In this document: piece after piece, positions 1 to 6,452 of the stretch
Layout of the letters: every line of letters begins with the position of its first letter
Numbering within the stretch: the stretch's first letter is position 1
From: an uncultured Ruminococcus sp.
Lineage (GTDB): Bacteria; Bacillota; Clostridia; Oscillospirales; Ruminococcaceae
DNA: 13,837 nucleotides
Direction: 5' to 3'
Assembly: GCF_946187255.1 (NCBI RefSeq)
Contig: NZ_CAMHRZ010000067.1
Coordinates: 1 to 13,837 of the forward strand
Position numbers and translations under genes: made by a program
Notes under the pieces: generated by a model
The model's database searches: none
Seen by the model: only the letters and a program-made list of their open reading frames with translations
Told to the model about the DNA's origin: nothing

Positions 1-34
1 TGAGGAAAACCTTTCTTCAGAAAGGTTTCCCTCA
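1..34. terminator. Long inverted repeat at window edge, possible transcription terminator
   Basis: Bases 1-17 and 18-34 form a near-perfect hairpin. The arm 7-15 pairs fully with 20-28 around a TTCA loop, then there is one A/C mismatch (6/29), and then 1-5 pair with 30-34. It lies about 160 bp past the stop of the minus-strand transporter operon. It could be the operon's terminator, but the T run expected on the minus strand would lie before base 1 and is not visible. On the plus strand no T run follows the hairpin. Confidence 0.5.
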
Positions 35-118
35 GTAGTCTCCGTAGTCCGTAAGCTAGATCATCATTTGCAGCAATACACATCGAAATTGGGTTTTGTG
101 CAATGAAAGCTCACAGCC

Positions 119-149
119 AAAAGCTGCATAGCCCGACGAGCCATGCAGC
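119..149 (-). terminator. Weak intrinsic terminator candidate after the adaptor gene
   Basis: On the minus strand, about 40 bases after the adaptor stop codon, a 7-bp perfect stem (143-149 with 123-129, GCTGCAT/ATGCAGC) encloses a 13-base loop. It is followed directly by TTTT (complement of 119-122). The stem is short and the T run minimal, so this may be a weak or partial terminator backed up by the larger inverted repeat at 1-34. I see no gene in bases 1-191. Confidence 0.4.
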
Positions 150-191
150 CTGTGAATATCGATCGTTTCCGAAAGGGGAGTACCCGACCTG

Positions 192-1619
192 TCATTCTTC
201 CGTGTATCTCACCGTCTGTCCGTCGGTTAGTTTTTTGTCGGTGCATATCACCTTATCGCCCTCGCTCAGCCCTCCCGAAGACAGTGCTGTCATTGTCTCG
301 TTTGAACTGCTCGTAGTGACTTCTATCCGCTCTGCGCGGTATTCCTCACCCAGAAAGCCCTCTTCTTTTTTCAGTATGAACACATACTTCTGCCTGTCGC
401 CGTATATTGCACCGCTGGGAACGCATATACTGCTGTCCTCCGAGTTCACCTGTATCCTCAGCTCGCCTATATCGCCGCTGAGAGCGTCCTCGCTGTCTAT
501 GGGAACTATGGCGGTATAACCCGTCCCCGACTGCCTTACCACCGAGCTAATACGGCACCCCGAAAGCACCTGTCTGCCGTTGTGCAGTGCTATGTCCGCA
601 CTGTCGCCTGCGGATATCTGCTTTGCTTCCTCTTCGGTCAGCTCCGCGCGGAAATATACTGGGCGGCTGTTGTCCGCGATGCACACCGCCGCCGAAGACG
701 TAGTCTGCTGTCCCGCCGCCACATCCACCGCTGTCACGGTGCCGTCAACAGTGCTCATCACCGCTCCGTCGTCTTCTATCAGGGCGCGGTAGGTGTCCAG
801 CAGCTTTTCACGGCTTTTCACAGAACAGCTCTCGTCATCGCTCTCGCCTATCAGCACCGCCGCCGACTGCCCCGTAAGGTCGCCGCTGCCCACCTTTACC
901 GCCGTGACTGTCCCGCCGCAGGGGGCGCATACTCTTCCACCGTTGTTGTATACCTCCAGATATCGGTCTATCTTCTCCTGCTTCTGCTCGATGTTGCAGT
1001 CGTAGACCGCCGCCTGTGTGCGCTGCTGAGATGCGGTGTCCTCCATGCCCTCACTGCTGTCGGCACTTTCGGCTGCCGCTATACAGCCGCCGCGATTTAT
1101 GATATCGCTGTTGCGCTCCGTTTCAAGTTCGTTTATCAGCCGCAGAAGTCTCCCCGTGTCCACCGTGAAAAGCACATCACCCGCCGAAACGGTATCGCCC
1201 TTTTTCACGTTCACTCGGCTTACAGGCATATCGGGCTCGGTGAACACAGGGGTGCCGTCATTGTTCGCTGTCTCCGCCGACTCTTTCATCTCCGCTATCT
1301 CGCTTTCCAGCGCCTCCGCCTTTTCTTTAAGCTGAGATACATCCAGCTTCATCAGCTGATCGCCTTTTTCCGCCTTGCAGCCTGCGGATATATCCACTTG
1401 CTCAACGGTGAGTCCTTCGGGCAATTGTACCCCTTTCACCGCCGTAGGCACAACAGTCCCGCCGCAGCGCAGCATACGCGATAATCTCCCGCATTTTGCC
1501 TCTTTCACCTTTACCGTCGGCAGGCTTTTTGCATAGACCCCTCGCGAAACGAAAGTCATCACCAGCATGAACGAGAGGAAACCCGCCAGAATGCGCACCG
1601 CTTTTTTCTTGTCTTTCAT
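192..1619 (-). CDS. HlyD/RND-type membrane fusion (adaptor) protein
   Basis: 475 residues, last gene of the minus-strand transporter operon. The start ATG at 1619 has an AAGGAG box (1628-1633) 8 bases upstream and lies 5 bases after the preceding permease stop. One N-terminal membrane anchor or signal spans about residues 9-30. The rest looks extracytoplasmic. Lipoyl-like segments occur at about 66-94, 131-154, 229-259 and 286-316; the last two share the core GGTVTAV/DGTVTAV. Charged helical stretches lie between them (95-119, 155-172, 200-226, 265-285). A beta-barrel-like segment (about 319-395) and a C-terminal membrane-proximal-like domain (398-475) follow. In Gram-positive bacteria such adaptors normally partner a MacB-type ATPase/FtsX-like exporter. 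Here the neighbours are sugar-importer permeases, which is odd. The family call is confident; the partner is unknown. Confidence 0.82.
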   Translation of the reverse strand: MKDKKKAVRILAGFLSFMLVMTFVSRGVYAKSLPTVKVKEAKCGRLSRMLRCGGTVVPTAVKGVQLPEGLTVEQVDISAGCKAEKGDQLMKLDVSQLKEKAEALESEIAEMKESAETANNDGTPVFTEPDMPVSRVNVKKGDTVSAGDVLFTVDTGRLLRLINELETERNSDIINRGGCIAAAESADSSEGMEDTASQQRTQAAVYDCNIEQKQEKIDRYLEVYNNGGRVCAPCGGTVTAVKVGSGDLTGQSAAVLIGESDDESCSVKSREKLLDTYRALIEDDGAVMSTVDGTVTAVDVAAGQQTTSSAAVCIADNSRPVYFRAELTEEEAKQISAGDSADIALHNGRQVLSGCRISSVVRQSGTGYTAIVPIDSEDALSGDIGELRIQVNSEDSSICVPSGAIYGDRQKYVFILKKEEGFLGEEYRAERIEVTTSSSNETMTALSSGGLSEGDKVICTDKKLTDGQTVRYTEE

Positions 1620-1624
1620 GTCCG

Positions 1625-2464
1625 TCACTCCTTGACCGCCGAAGATACTATCCCCGATTCCAGACTGTCCTGTCCTATGATGAATACCAGCGCCGCGGGT
1701 ATCAGTGTCCCCGCCGACGCCGCTATCATGCTGCCGCTGAGTTTCCCAAGCATGGGAAGATACAGCGAGAGGGGGTACAGCCTTTTGTCTTTCAGAAAAG
1801 TCAGCGGCTGCTCCACCATGTTCCACATATCGAGAAAACCCAGCACCAGCGCCGCTGTTATGCCGTTCCTGCCCAGCGGGAGACCTATCCCGAAAAGTAT
1901 CCGCCATTCCCCCGCACCGTCTATACGCGCCGCGTCGATCATCTCCGCAGGTATCGAGCAGAAACTGCGGTACATGAGGAACACGGGGAACGCCGAGAAC
2001 GCCGCAGGCAGTATTATCGCCGCCCTCGTGTCCAGAAGATGCGTCTTGTCCAGCAGTATGAACTGCGAAAGCATAGTCACCTGAAAGGGCAGCAGCATCA
2101 GCAGTACATAGATATCGAAAAGCACCTTTCTGAAACGGAACTCAAACCTTGCGAACGCCCACGCCGCAGGCACGGCGATTATAAGCTGCGATATGAGCAC
2201 CGCCGCCGTCATACCCGCCGAGTTCCAGAATACCGTGTAGTACTCGGGGGAGAAGAGAAGTATCTGAGTGTAGTTTTCCACCGATGGATAAAGCGGAATC
2301 ATATCGGGGCGGGAAAAACCGTTCCCGCTCAGCGGAGATACCGCCTTTAAAAGCTCTGTGCCGTCCTGCAATGAAAGCACCGCCAGCAGGAATACGGGGA
2401 AAACTATCACGATGCACAGCGCCGTACATATCCCGTACCCGAATATGCTCCCTGCCTTTTTCAT
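1625..2464 (-). CDS. Carbohydrate ABC transporter permease, MalG type
   Basis: 279 residues, a polytopic membrane protein of the binding-protein-dependent importer family. The first helix is at about 8-30. The cytoplasmic EAA loop that docks onto the ATPase is present as a variant, DAARIDGAG followed by GIGLPL. The tail (FIIGQDSLESGIVSSAVKE) matches the usual end of MalG-type sugar permeases. ATG 2464 was chosen because an AAGGAGG box (2472-2478) sits 7 bases upstream; it overlaps the preceding permease stop by 4 bases (ATGA), so the two are probably translationally coupled. An in-frame ATG at 2485 has no such site. It should form a heterodimer with the upstream MalF-type protein and take substrate from the lipoprotein encoded first in the operon. 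The substrate is unknown but the family suggests an oligosaccharide. Confidence 0.92.
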   Translation of the reverse strand: MKKAGSIFGYGICTALCIVIVFPVFLLAVLSLQDGTELLKAVSPLSGNGFSRPDMIPLYPSVENYTQILLFSPEYYTVFWNSAGMTAAVLISQLIIAVPAAWAFARFEFRFRKVLFDIYVLLMLLPFQVTMLSQFILLDKTHLLDTRAAIILPAAFSAFPVFLMYRSFCSIPAEMIDAARIDGAGEWRILFGIGLPLGRNGITAALVLGFLDMWNMVEQPLTFLKDKRLYPLSLYLPMLGKLSGSMIAASAGTLIPAALVFIIGQDSLESGIVSSAVKE

Positions 2465-3390
2465 GTTGATGCCTCCTTGTCCCACACTCTCCTCAGCAGA
2501 GATACCGCCGCCGATATTACCGCGAATACCATCACCGTTGCCGCCGCTATCTTGTCCAGCTCCATATTCGCGAACCAGTTGTTGAAAAGGTGCTGAAGCA
2601 GATAGATACTGTCATGGGGATAAGCCCCCGCCACCAGATACGCCTCTCTGAACACCTTGAAGGAATTGAGGAAGGATATTATGGTTATCGTATAGGCGGC
2701 AGGTCTCAGGTTCGGCAGAATGATGTATATAAGCGTCCCGAAACTGCCCGCACCGTCCACTGCGGCGGCTTCGCTCAGGCTTTCGGATATGCTCATTATG
2801 CCCGTCAGCCACAGCAGTACCGTATAACCCAGATTTTTCCAGATATAGCTTGCCGCCAGCACCGCAAAGGCTGCTTTGCTGTCGAGAAAATGCACCGTGC
2901 CGATGCCCGCATCATCGAGCATACCGTTTATCATGCCGTGATCGTCGAACAACAGCCGCCAGATCAGCACCATCGCCGCCGTAGGCACAGCCAGCGGGAA
3001 AAGCAGTACAGAGCGTATCGCCCTCACCGCTTTAAGCCTGCTGAGTATCAGCGCTGTCATCAGCGAAAGCACTATCAGCAGGGGCAGACATACCGCCGTA
3101 AACAGCGCGGTATTCTTCACCGCCAGCCTGAACGCCGCGTTATCAAGCACCGCTTTATAGTTGTCAGCACCGCAGAAGCGCCCCGAAAAAGTCCCGAACA
3201 CCGATCTTCTCAGCGAGTCCGCAAAGGGCACAGCCACAAACAGGCATACCCCCGCAAGGCTCGGCAGAAGAAAGGGTATATATTTTTTGTCTCCTGTTTT
3301 TCTCTTCTTCCGTTTTTCCTGCGGGAGGACCGAAGTATTACAGCCCCACACCGCAGGAGACAGTTTCTTTGTCTTTTCCACAGATATCAT
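2461..3390 (-). CDS. Carbohydrate ABC transporter permease, MalF/UgpA type
   Basis: 309 residues. A basic cytoplasmic lead (1-36, with KRKKRK near 27-31) precedes about six hydrophobic helices, the first at about 37-57. The EAA loop is clear (EAAAVDGAG from residue 207, then YIILPNLRP), which marks the ATPase contact site of sugar-importer permeases. The ATG overlaps the stop of the solute-binding gene by 4 bases (ATGA); the upstream GAAAGA is only a weak ribosome site, so translation probably depends on coupling. A later start just before the KRKKRK stretch cannot be excluded, because the lead is longer than is usual in this family. It pairs with the MalG-type permease downstream. No ATPase gene lies in the window, so a shared MsmK/MalK-like ATPase encoded elsewhere is the likely energy source. 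Confidence 0.92.
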   Translation of the reverse strand: MISVEKTKKLSPAVWGCNTSVLPQEKRKKRKTGDKKYIPFLLPSLAGVCLFVAVPFADSLRRSVFGTFSGRFCGADNYKAVLDNAAFRLAVKNTALFTAVCLPLLIVLSLMTALILSRLKAVRAIRSVLLFPLAVPTAAMVLIWRLLFDDHGMINGMLDDAGIGTVHFLDSKAAFAVLAASYIWKNLGYTVLLWLTGIMSISESLSEAAAVDGAGSFGTLIYIILPNLRPAAYTITIISFLNSFKVFREAYLVAGAYPHDSIYLLQHLFNNWFANMELDKIAAATVMVFAVISAAVSLLRRVWDKEAST

Positions 3391-5564
3391 TCTTTCATTT
3401 TCAGTTCCAGCTTTGATCGTATCCTTGCCGCCGCTTCATCGGGGGATATATCCCCGTTGAGACAGCAGGCTCCCGCTTCGTTTACGGCGCTCTCGGTCAT
3501 GGCATCAAGGCGCACAGGGGTATCCGCACCGCTGATATAGCTTTTTATCATAGCTCTTTCTTCCTCATCGGTGCTCCTTACGGTGAACATCAGCTCCATG
3601 CCCTTGTCGTCCACCATCATCACCTGTGAGGTCATATTTGTGTCGTCGTATTTTGCCAGCTGCTTGTCAAGGCTTTCACAGTTTACAGGCAGTCCCTCCG
3701 ATGTATCCTCGTACTGCACCTCATCGGAAAGCATTGTCTTTATGAACTCCGCAGCCGCATCCCTGTTTTCTCCCGAAGCGCATATCCCCAACTCGCAGAC
3801 AGGTCTGAAAGTATTGGGATTGTCGGGCAGACCTAAGATGGTATCACATTCCTCCCGTTCATCCCGCACACTGGTGACGTGTTCAAGGGCATTGACAGAA
3901 TAGCACATATCCGCCGCATTGTCCGCCATGCCCGTGGCTATAACCGTGGCATCGTTCACCGCCGCATTTGCACCGTATTCGTTTTCAAAGCAGTATACAC
4001 CTAGACAGGGCTTGGATATCAGTTCCTTTGTGCTCTCCAGATATTCCTTTATGGCGGCTTCATCAGGCTTGCCGTCCTTGATCATCTTGTTGCCGTAAAG
4101 CTGTGTCAGCAGTTCGGTATACTCATTTGCAAAGCTCTCGGGCTCATATTCCTCCTCGTTGGCGACTCCGCCCTTTTTGCTGTAGCTTTCAAGGGACTGC
4201 TTTACCATCTCATCGTAGGTGTAAGAATTTCCCAGCTGTTCCTTTTTGCCCATGACTACGGGTATCGCGTATCTGCAAGCCACCGAGTACAGCCCGCCGT
4301 CACTGTTGTATTCCGTAATGTTGGTGAACAGTTCGTCCTCCGGCTGCCACTGTGTCCTTATCTCCGAAAGATCCAGCAGCATACCTTTTTCTTCCAGATT
4401 TTCCTTGTCAAGACCGTCCAGCATAATGAGGTCGGGGGCATTGCCCGACATTATCTGCGCCGTCAGTTCCTTTACTGCGTCCTCGTAGGTCATGCCGTCC
4501 TTCATGCCTATGTTAAGGTCGATCTTTATCTCGGGGTGGACTTTTGTAAACGCCCTCACCGCCGCCGAAAGGGTCTGACTGCTGTTCAGAGTGTATATAT
4601 CCAGCGTTGATATGAACTCGTTCACCGCATCGGGGTCGTAGCGGTAGTGCCTTATCTCACCGTTCATAAAGCTGATATAGAAGCTGCCGTCCTTGTCCGC
4701 TCTGCCGAACCTTACGGTATCATCGGCACTGCCAAGAGAGTTATACAGCCCGTCCACTATCTGCTCGGTTATGTTCCCGCCGATGGTGTGGCGGTATATG
4801 CCGTACTGACATACCAGGTAGAGATCATTGTCACTGCCCGCGAATATATCGTAGGGCGCTTTGTCGCTGTCGGTTATCACCTGTTTCCAGAGACTTACCA
4901 GCGCACTGTCGGGCTCTTTCATCGTGTTGGTGCTGATGTCGTATACGCTTATACCCTCAACAGAGGTGCAGAATATAAGATCCCCCACTATATCCAGCGT
5001 GTCGGGGCTTTCATCAAAGGTGCAGAGCTTTTTCAGTTCAAGGGTGGATGTATCCAGTTCCATCAGCTCGTAATCCCCGCTGATAAGGAAAAGCCTGCCG
5101 TCCGCCGAGAATTCATAGGAAAAGAACAGCTGATCCTTTTCCTGCTCCATTAGCCTGCATTCGCCGTCCTTTGTTACCAGCAGGTATTTAAAATTCCCGT
5201 CGCTGTCGATACAGCCGGTGAATATATCCCCCTCAGGGCTGATAACGCCGTCGTACATCTGCTCGATGCCGTCGGGCAGAACTATACCCATATCCTCAGC
5301 CGTGAAAGCGCCGTCGCCAAGTATATGCTTCCTGCCCATGTTTCCCTCTCCAACGAAGGATACGTCGGCAAAGCAAGTATCATCGGAATTTGCAAATTCG
5401 CCCGCATTCCAAAGCTCCTCCGTCTGTATATCCTCCTCCACATATCTGCCTTTCGATGCCTCCGCACTGAGATCCTTTGTCTTTTCACCTTTCGTATCAC
5501 TGCATCCGGTACACGCCGCCGCAAGCAGTGCCGCCGCAATGACCGCCGATAATTTTTTAAGCAT
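3387..5564 (-). CDS. Lipoprotein fusing a beta-propeller-like region to an ABC solute-binding domain
   Basis: 725 residues, first gene of the operon. ATG 5564 follows an AAAGGAGG box (5573-5580) by 8 bases. The lipoprotein signal is residues 1-20, with C21 (or C18) as the lipidated cysteine (ACTGCS). Residues about 60-315 show repeated short beta-rich units with turns such as SADGRLFLISGD, DNDLYLVCQ and KDGSFYISF, as in propellers. From about 320 a family 1 extracellular solute-binding domain begins (LDIYTLNSSQTLSAAVRAF, then APDLIMLDG) and runs about 405 residues to the end, a normal full length for this domain alone. It should sit outside the membrane and pass ligand to the two permeases. 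The N-terminal extension is unusual for an importer receptor and may bind a second ligand or protein. The solute-binding call is strong; the propeller call rests on pattern only. Confidence 0.88.
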   Translation of the reverse strand: MLKKLSAVIAAALLAAACTGCSDTKGEKTKDLSAEASKGRYVEEDIQTEELWNAGEFANSDDTCFADVSFVGEGNMGRKHILGDGAFTAEDMGIVLPDGIEQMYDGVISPEGDIFTGCIDSDGNFKYLLVTKDGECRLMEQEKDQLFFSYEFSADGRLFLISGDYELMELDTSTLELKKLCTFDESPDTLDIVGDLIFCTSVEGISVYDISTNTMKEPDSALVSLWKQVITDSDKAPYDIFAGSDNDLYLVCQYGIYRHTIGGNITEQIVDGLYNSLGSADDTVRFGRADKDGSFYISFMNGEIRHYRYDPDAVNEFISTLDIYTLNSSQTLSAAVRAFTKVHPEIKIDLNIGMKDGMTYEDAVKELTAQIMSGNAPDLIMLDGLDKENLEEKGMLLDLSEIRTQWQPEDELFTNITEYNSDGGLYSVACRYAIPVVMGKKEQLGNSYTYDEMVKQSLESYSKKGGVANEEEYEPESFANEYTELLTQLYGNKMIKDGKPDEAAIKEYLESTKELISKPCLGVYCFENEYGANAAVNDATVIATGMADNAADMCYSVNALEHVTSVRDEREECDTILGLPDNPNTFRPVCELGICASGENRDAAAEFIKTMLSDEVQYEDTSEGLPVNCESLDKQLAKYDDTNMTSQVMMVDDKGMELMFTVRSTDEEERAMIKSYISGADTPVRLDAMTESAVNEAGACCLNGDISPDEAAARIRSKLELKMKE

Positions 5565-5590
5565 CCTGTATGCCTCCTTTTCTTTTGCTG

Positions 5591-5619
5591 AGTATATGAT
5601 AACACCCGAACTTCTAATG
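5591..5619 (-). promoter_or_regulatory. Putative activator-dependent promoter of the transporter operon
   Basis: On the minus strand a good -10 (TATACT, 5596-5591) lies upstream of the lipoprotein gene. At 17 bp spacing the -35 position (5619-5614) reads CATTAG, far from TTGACA, and it overlaps the nearest TTAGA half-site. A weak -35 covered by regulator sites is typical of promoters that need an activator of the OmpR/PhoB type. An overlapping alternative -10 (TATCAT, 5601-5596) exists. Confidence 0.5.
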
Positions 5620-5651
5620 AATCTCTAAAAGTACCTCTAATTTATCTCTAA
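5607..5651. promoter_or_regulatory. Four tandem TTAGA(G) half-sites, probable response-regulator binding region
   Basis: Read on the minus strand, TTAGA begins at 5651, 5640, 5628 and 5617. The units are TTAGAGATAAA, TTAGAGGTACTT, TTAGAGATTCA and TTAGAAGTTCG, so the spacing is 11, 12 and 11 bp, one helical turn each. OmpR/PhoB-family regulators bind direct repeats with this period. The array sits between the divergent transporter operon and the response-regulator gene, overlapping the -35 region of the former and just upstream of a -35 of the latter. This fits control of both by the adjacent regulator. Confidence 0.65.
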
Positions 5652-5653
5652 TT

Positions 5654-5683
5654 TTCTCACGGAGAATAATAATATGCTATAAT
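5654..5683 (+). promoter_or_regulatory. Upstream promoter of the two-component operon
   Basis: TTCTCA (5654-5659, four of six matches to the -35 consensus), an 18-bp spacer and TATAAT (5678-5683) preceded by TGC, which makes an extended -10. It lies immediately downstream of the four TTAGA half-sites, a good position for autoregulation. Confidence 0.5.
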
Positions 5684-5702
5684 GATAAAAAAGCCGATAT
5701 GC

Positions 5703-5731
5703 TTTACTTGCGTGAACATTTGTGGTATAAT
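5703..5731 (+). promoter_or_regulatory. Proximal promoter of the two-component operon
   Basis: TTTACT (5703-5708), a 17-bp spacer and a perfect TATAAT (5726-5731) with extended -10 TGG. A transcript would start near 5738 and give a leader of about 28 bases with an AAAGGG ribosome site (5751-5756) 9 bases before the regulator's ATG. Confidence 0.65.
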
Positions 5732-5765
5732 CATACTAAAGGTATCAGAGAAAGGGACGACCAAA

Positions 5766-6452
5766 ATGAGGATACTTATAATAGAAGACGACAAAAAGCT
5801 CAGCTGGCTGCTGCAATTCAAGCTGGAGCAGGAAAAATACAGCTCCGACACCTGCAATGACGGCAGGGATGCGGAGTATTACCTTGAACAGAACGCCTAC
5901 GACCTTGTCCTGCTTGACCGAATGCTGCCCCACAAGGACGGGCTGACCATACTCCGTGAGATGCGGGCGAGGGGCAACAACACCCCCGTCATCATGCTGA
6001 CGGCTTTGGGCGAACTCAGCGACAAGGTCACGGGACTTGACTGCGGTGCCGATGATTATATCGTCAAGCCCTTTGAAACGGAAGAACTTATGGCGAGGAT
6101 ACGCTGTCTCATGCGCAGGCCCTCCCATCTTGAGAGCCTTGATGTCATATCCCTCTGTGATGTGGTGTACAAGCCCGAAGAAAATCTGCTCACGGGTCCT
6201 GCGGACACCTGCACCCTTTCACAGAAAGAGGGAGAGCTGATGCGGCTGTTTCTCAGGAACCCCGACCAGACCCTCCCGCGTCAGACCATACAGACAAGAG
6301 TGTGGGGCGTGGATTACGAGACTCTCGACGGAAACCTTGACAACTACATCTATTTCATCCGCCGAAGACTTAAAAATACAGGCAGCAATATGGAGATAAA
6401 AACAGTGCGCGGAGTGGGCTACAAGCTGGAAACAGGTGGGCGTGATGTTTAA
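5766..6452 (+). CDS. OmpR/PhoB-family response regulator
   Basis: 228 residues. The receiver domain (1 to about 115) has the acidic pocket D8/D9, phospho-acceptor D51 (LVLLDRMLP), T79 (MLTA) and K101 (VKPF), so all key residues are present. A winged-helix DNA-binding domain (about 128-225) ends with the usual recognition-helix and wing pattern (DNYIYFIRRRL, then VRGVGYKLE). The start at 5766 is preferred because of its ribosome site and because it gives the standard MRILIIEDD beginning; an in-frame ATG at 5682 lies inside the promoter region. It is expected to be phosphorylated by the kinase that overlaps its 3' end and to bind direct repeats, with the TTAGA array at 5607-5651 as the obvious target. 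It probably controls the divergent transporter operon as well as its own. Confidence 0.96.
   Translation: MRILIIEDDKKLSWLLQFKLEQEKYSSDTCNDGRDAEYYLEQNAYDLVLLDRMLPHKDGLTILREMRARGNNTPVIMLTALGELSDKVTGLDCGADDYIVKPFETEELMARIRCLMRRPSHLESLDVISLCDVVYKPEENLLTGPADTCTLSQKEGELMRLFLRNPDQTLPRQTIQTRVWGVDYETLDGNLDNYIYFIRRRLKNTGSNMEIKTVRGVGYKLETGGRDV

Noticed and set aside
35..54. Short tandem GTAGTC(T)CC near the left edge (35-51).
   Set aside because: Two imperfect copies of under 10 bases in noncoding DNA carry no interpretable signal.
1620..1907. In-frame upstream extension of the adaptor gene by 96 residues.
   Set aside because: It would overlap the MalG-type permease in another frame. The ATG at 1619 has a good ribosome site and begins the membrane anchor.
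5682..5765. In-frame upstream ATG that would lengthen the response regulator by 28 residues.
   Set aside because: The extra stretch covers a promoter, lacks a ribosome site, and the standard receiver-domain start is at 5766.
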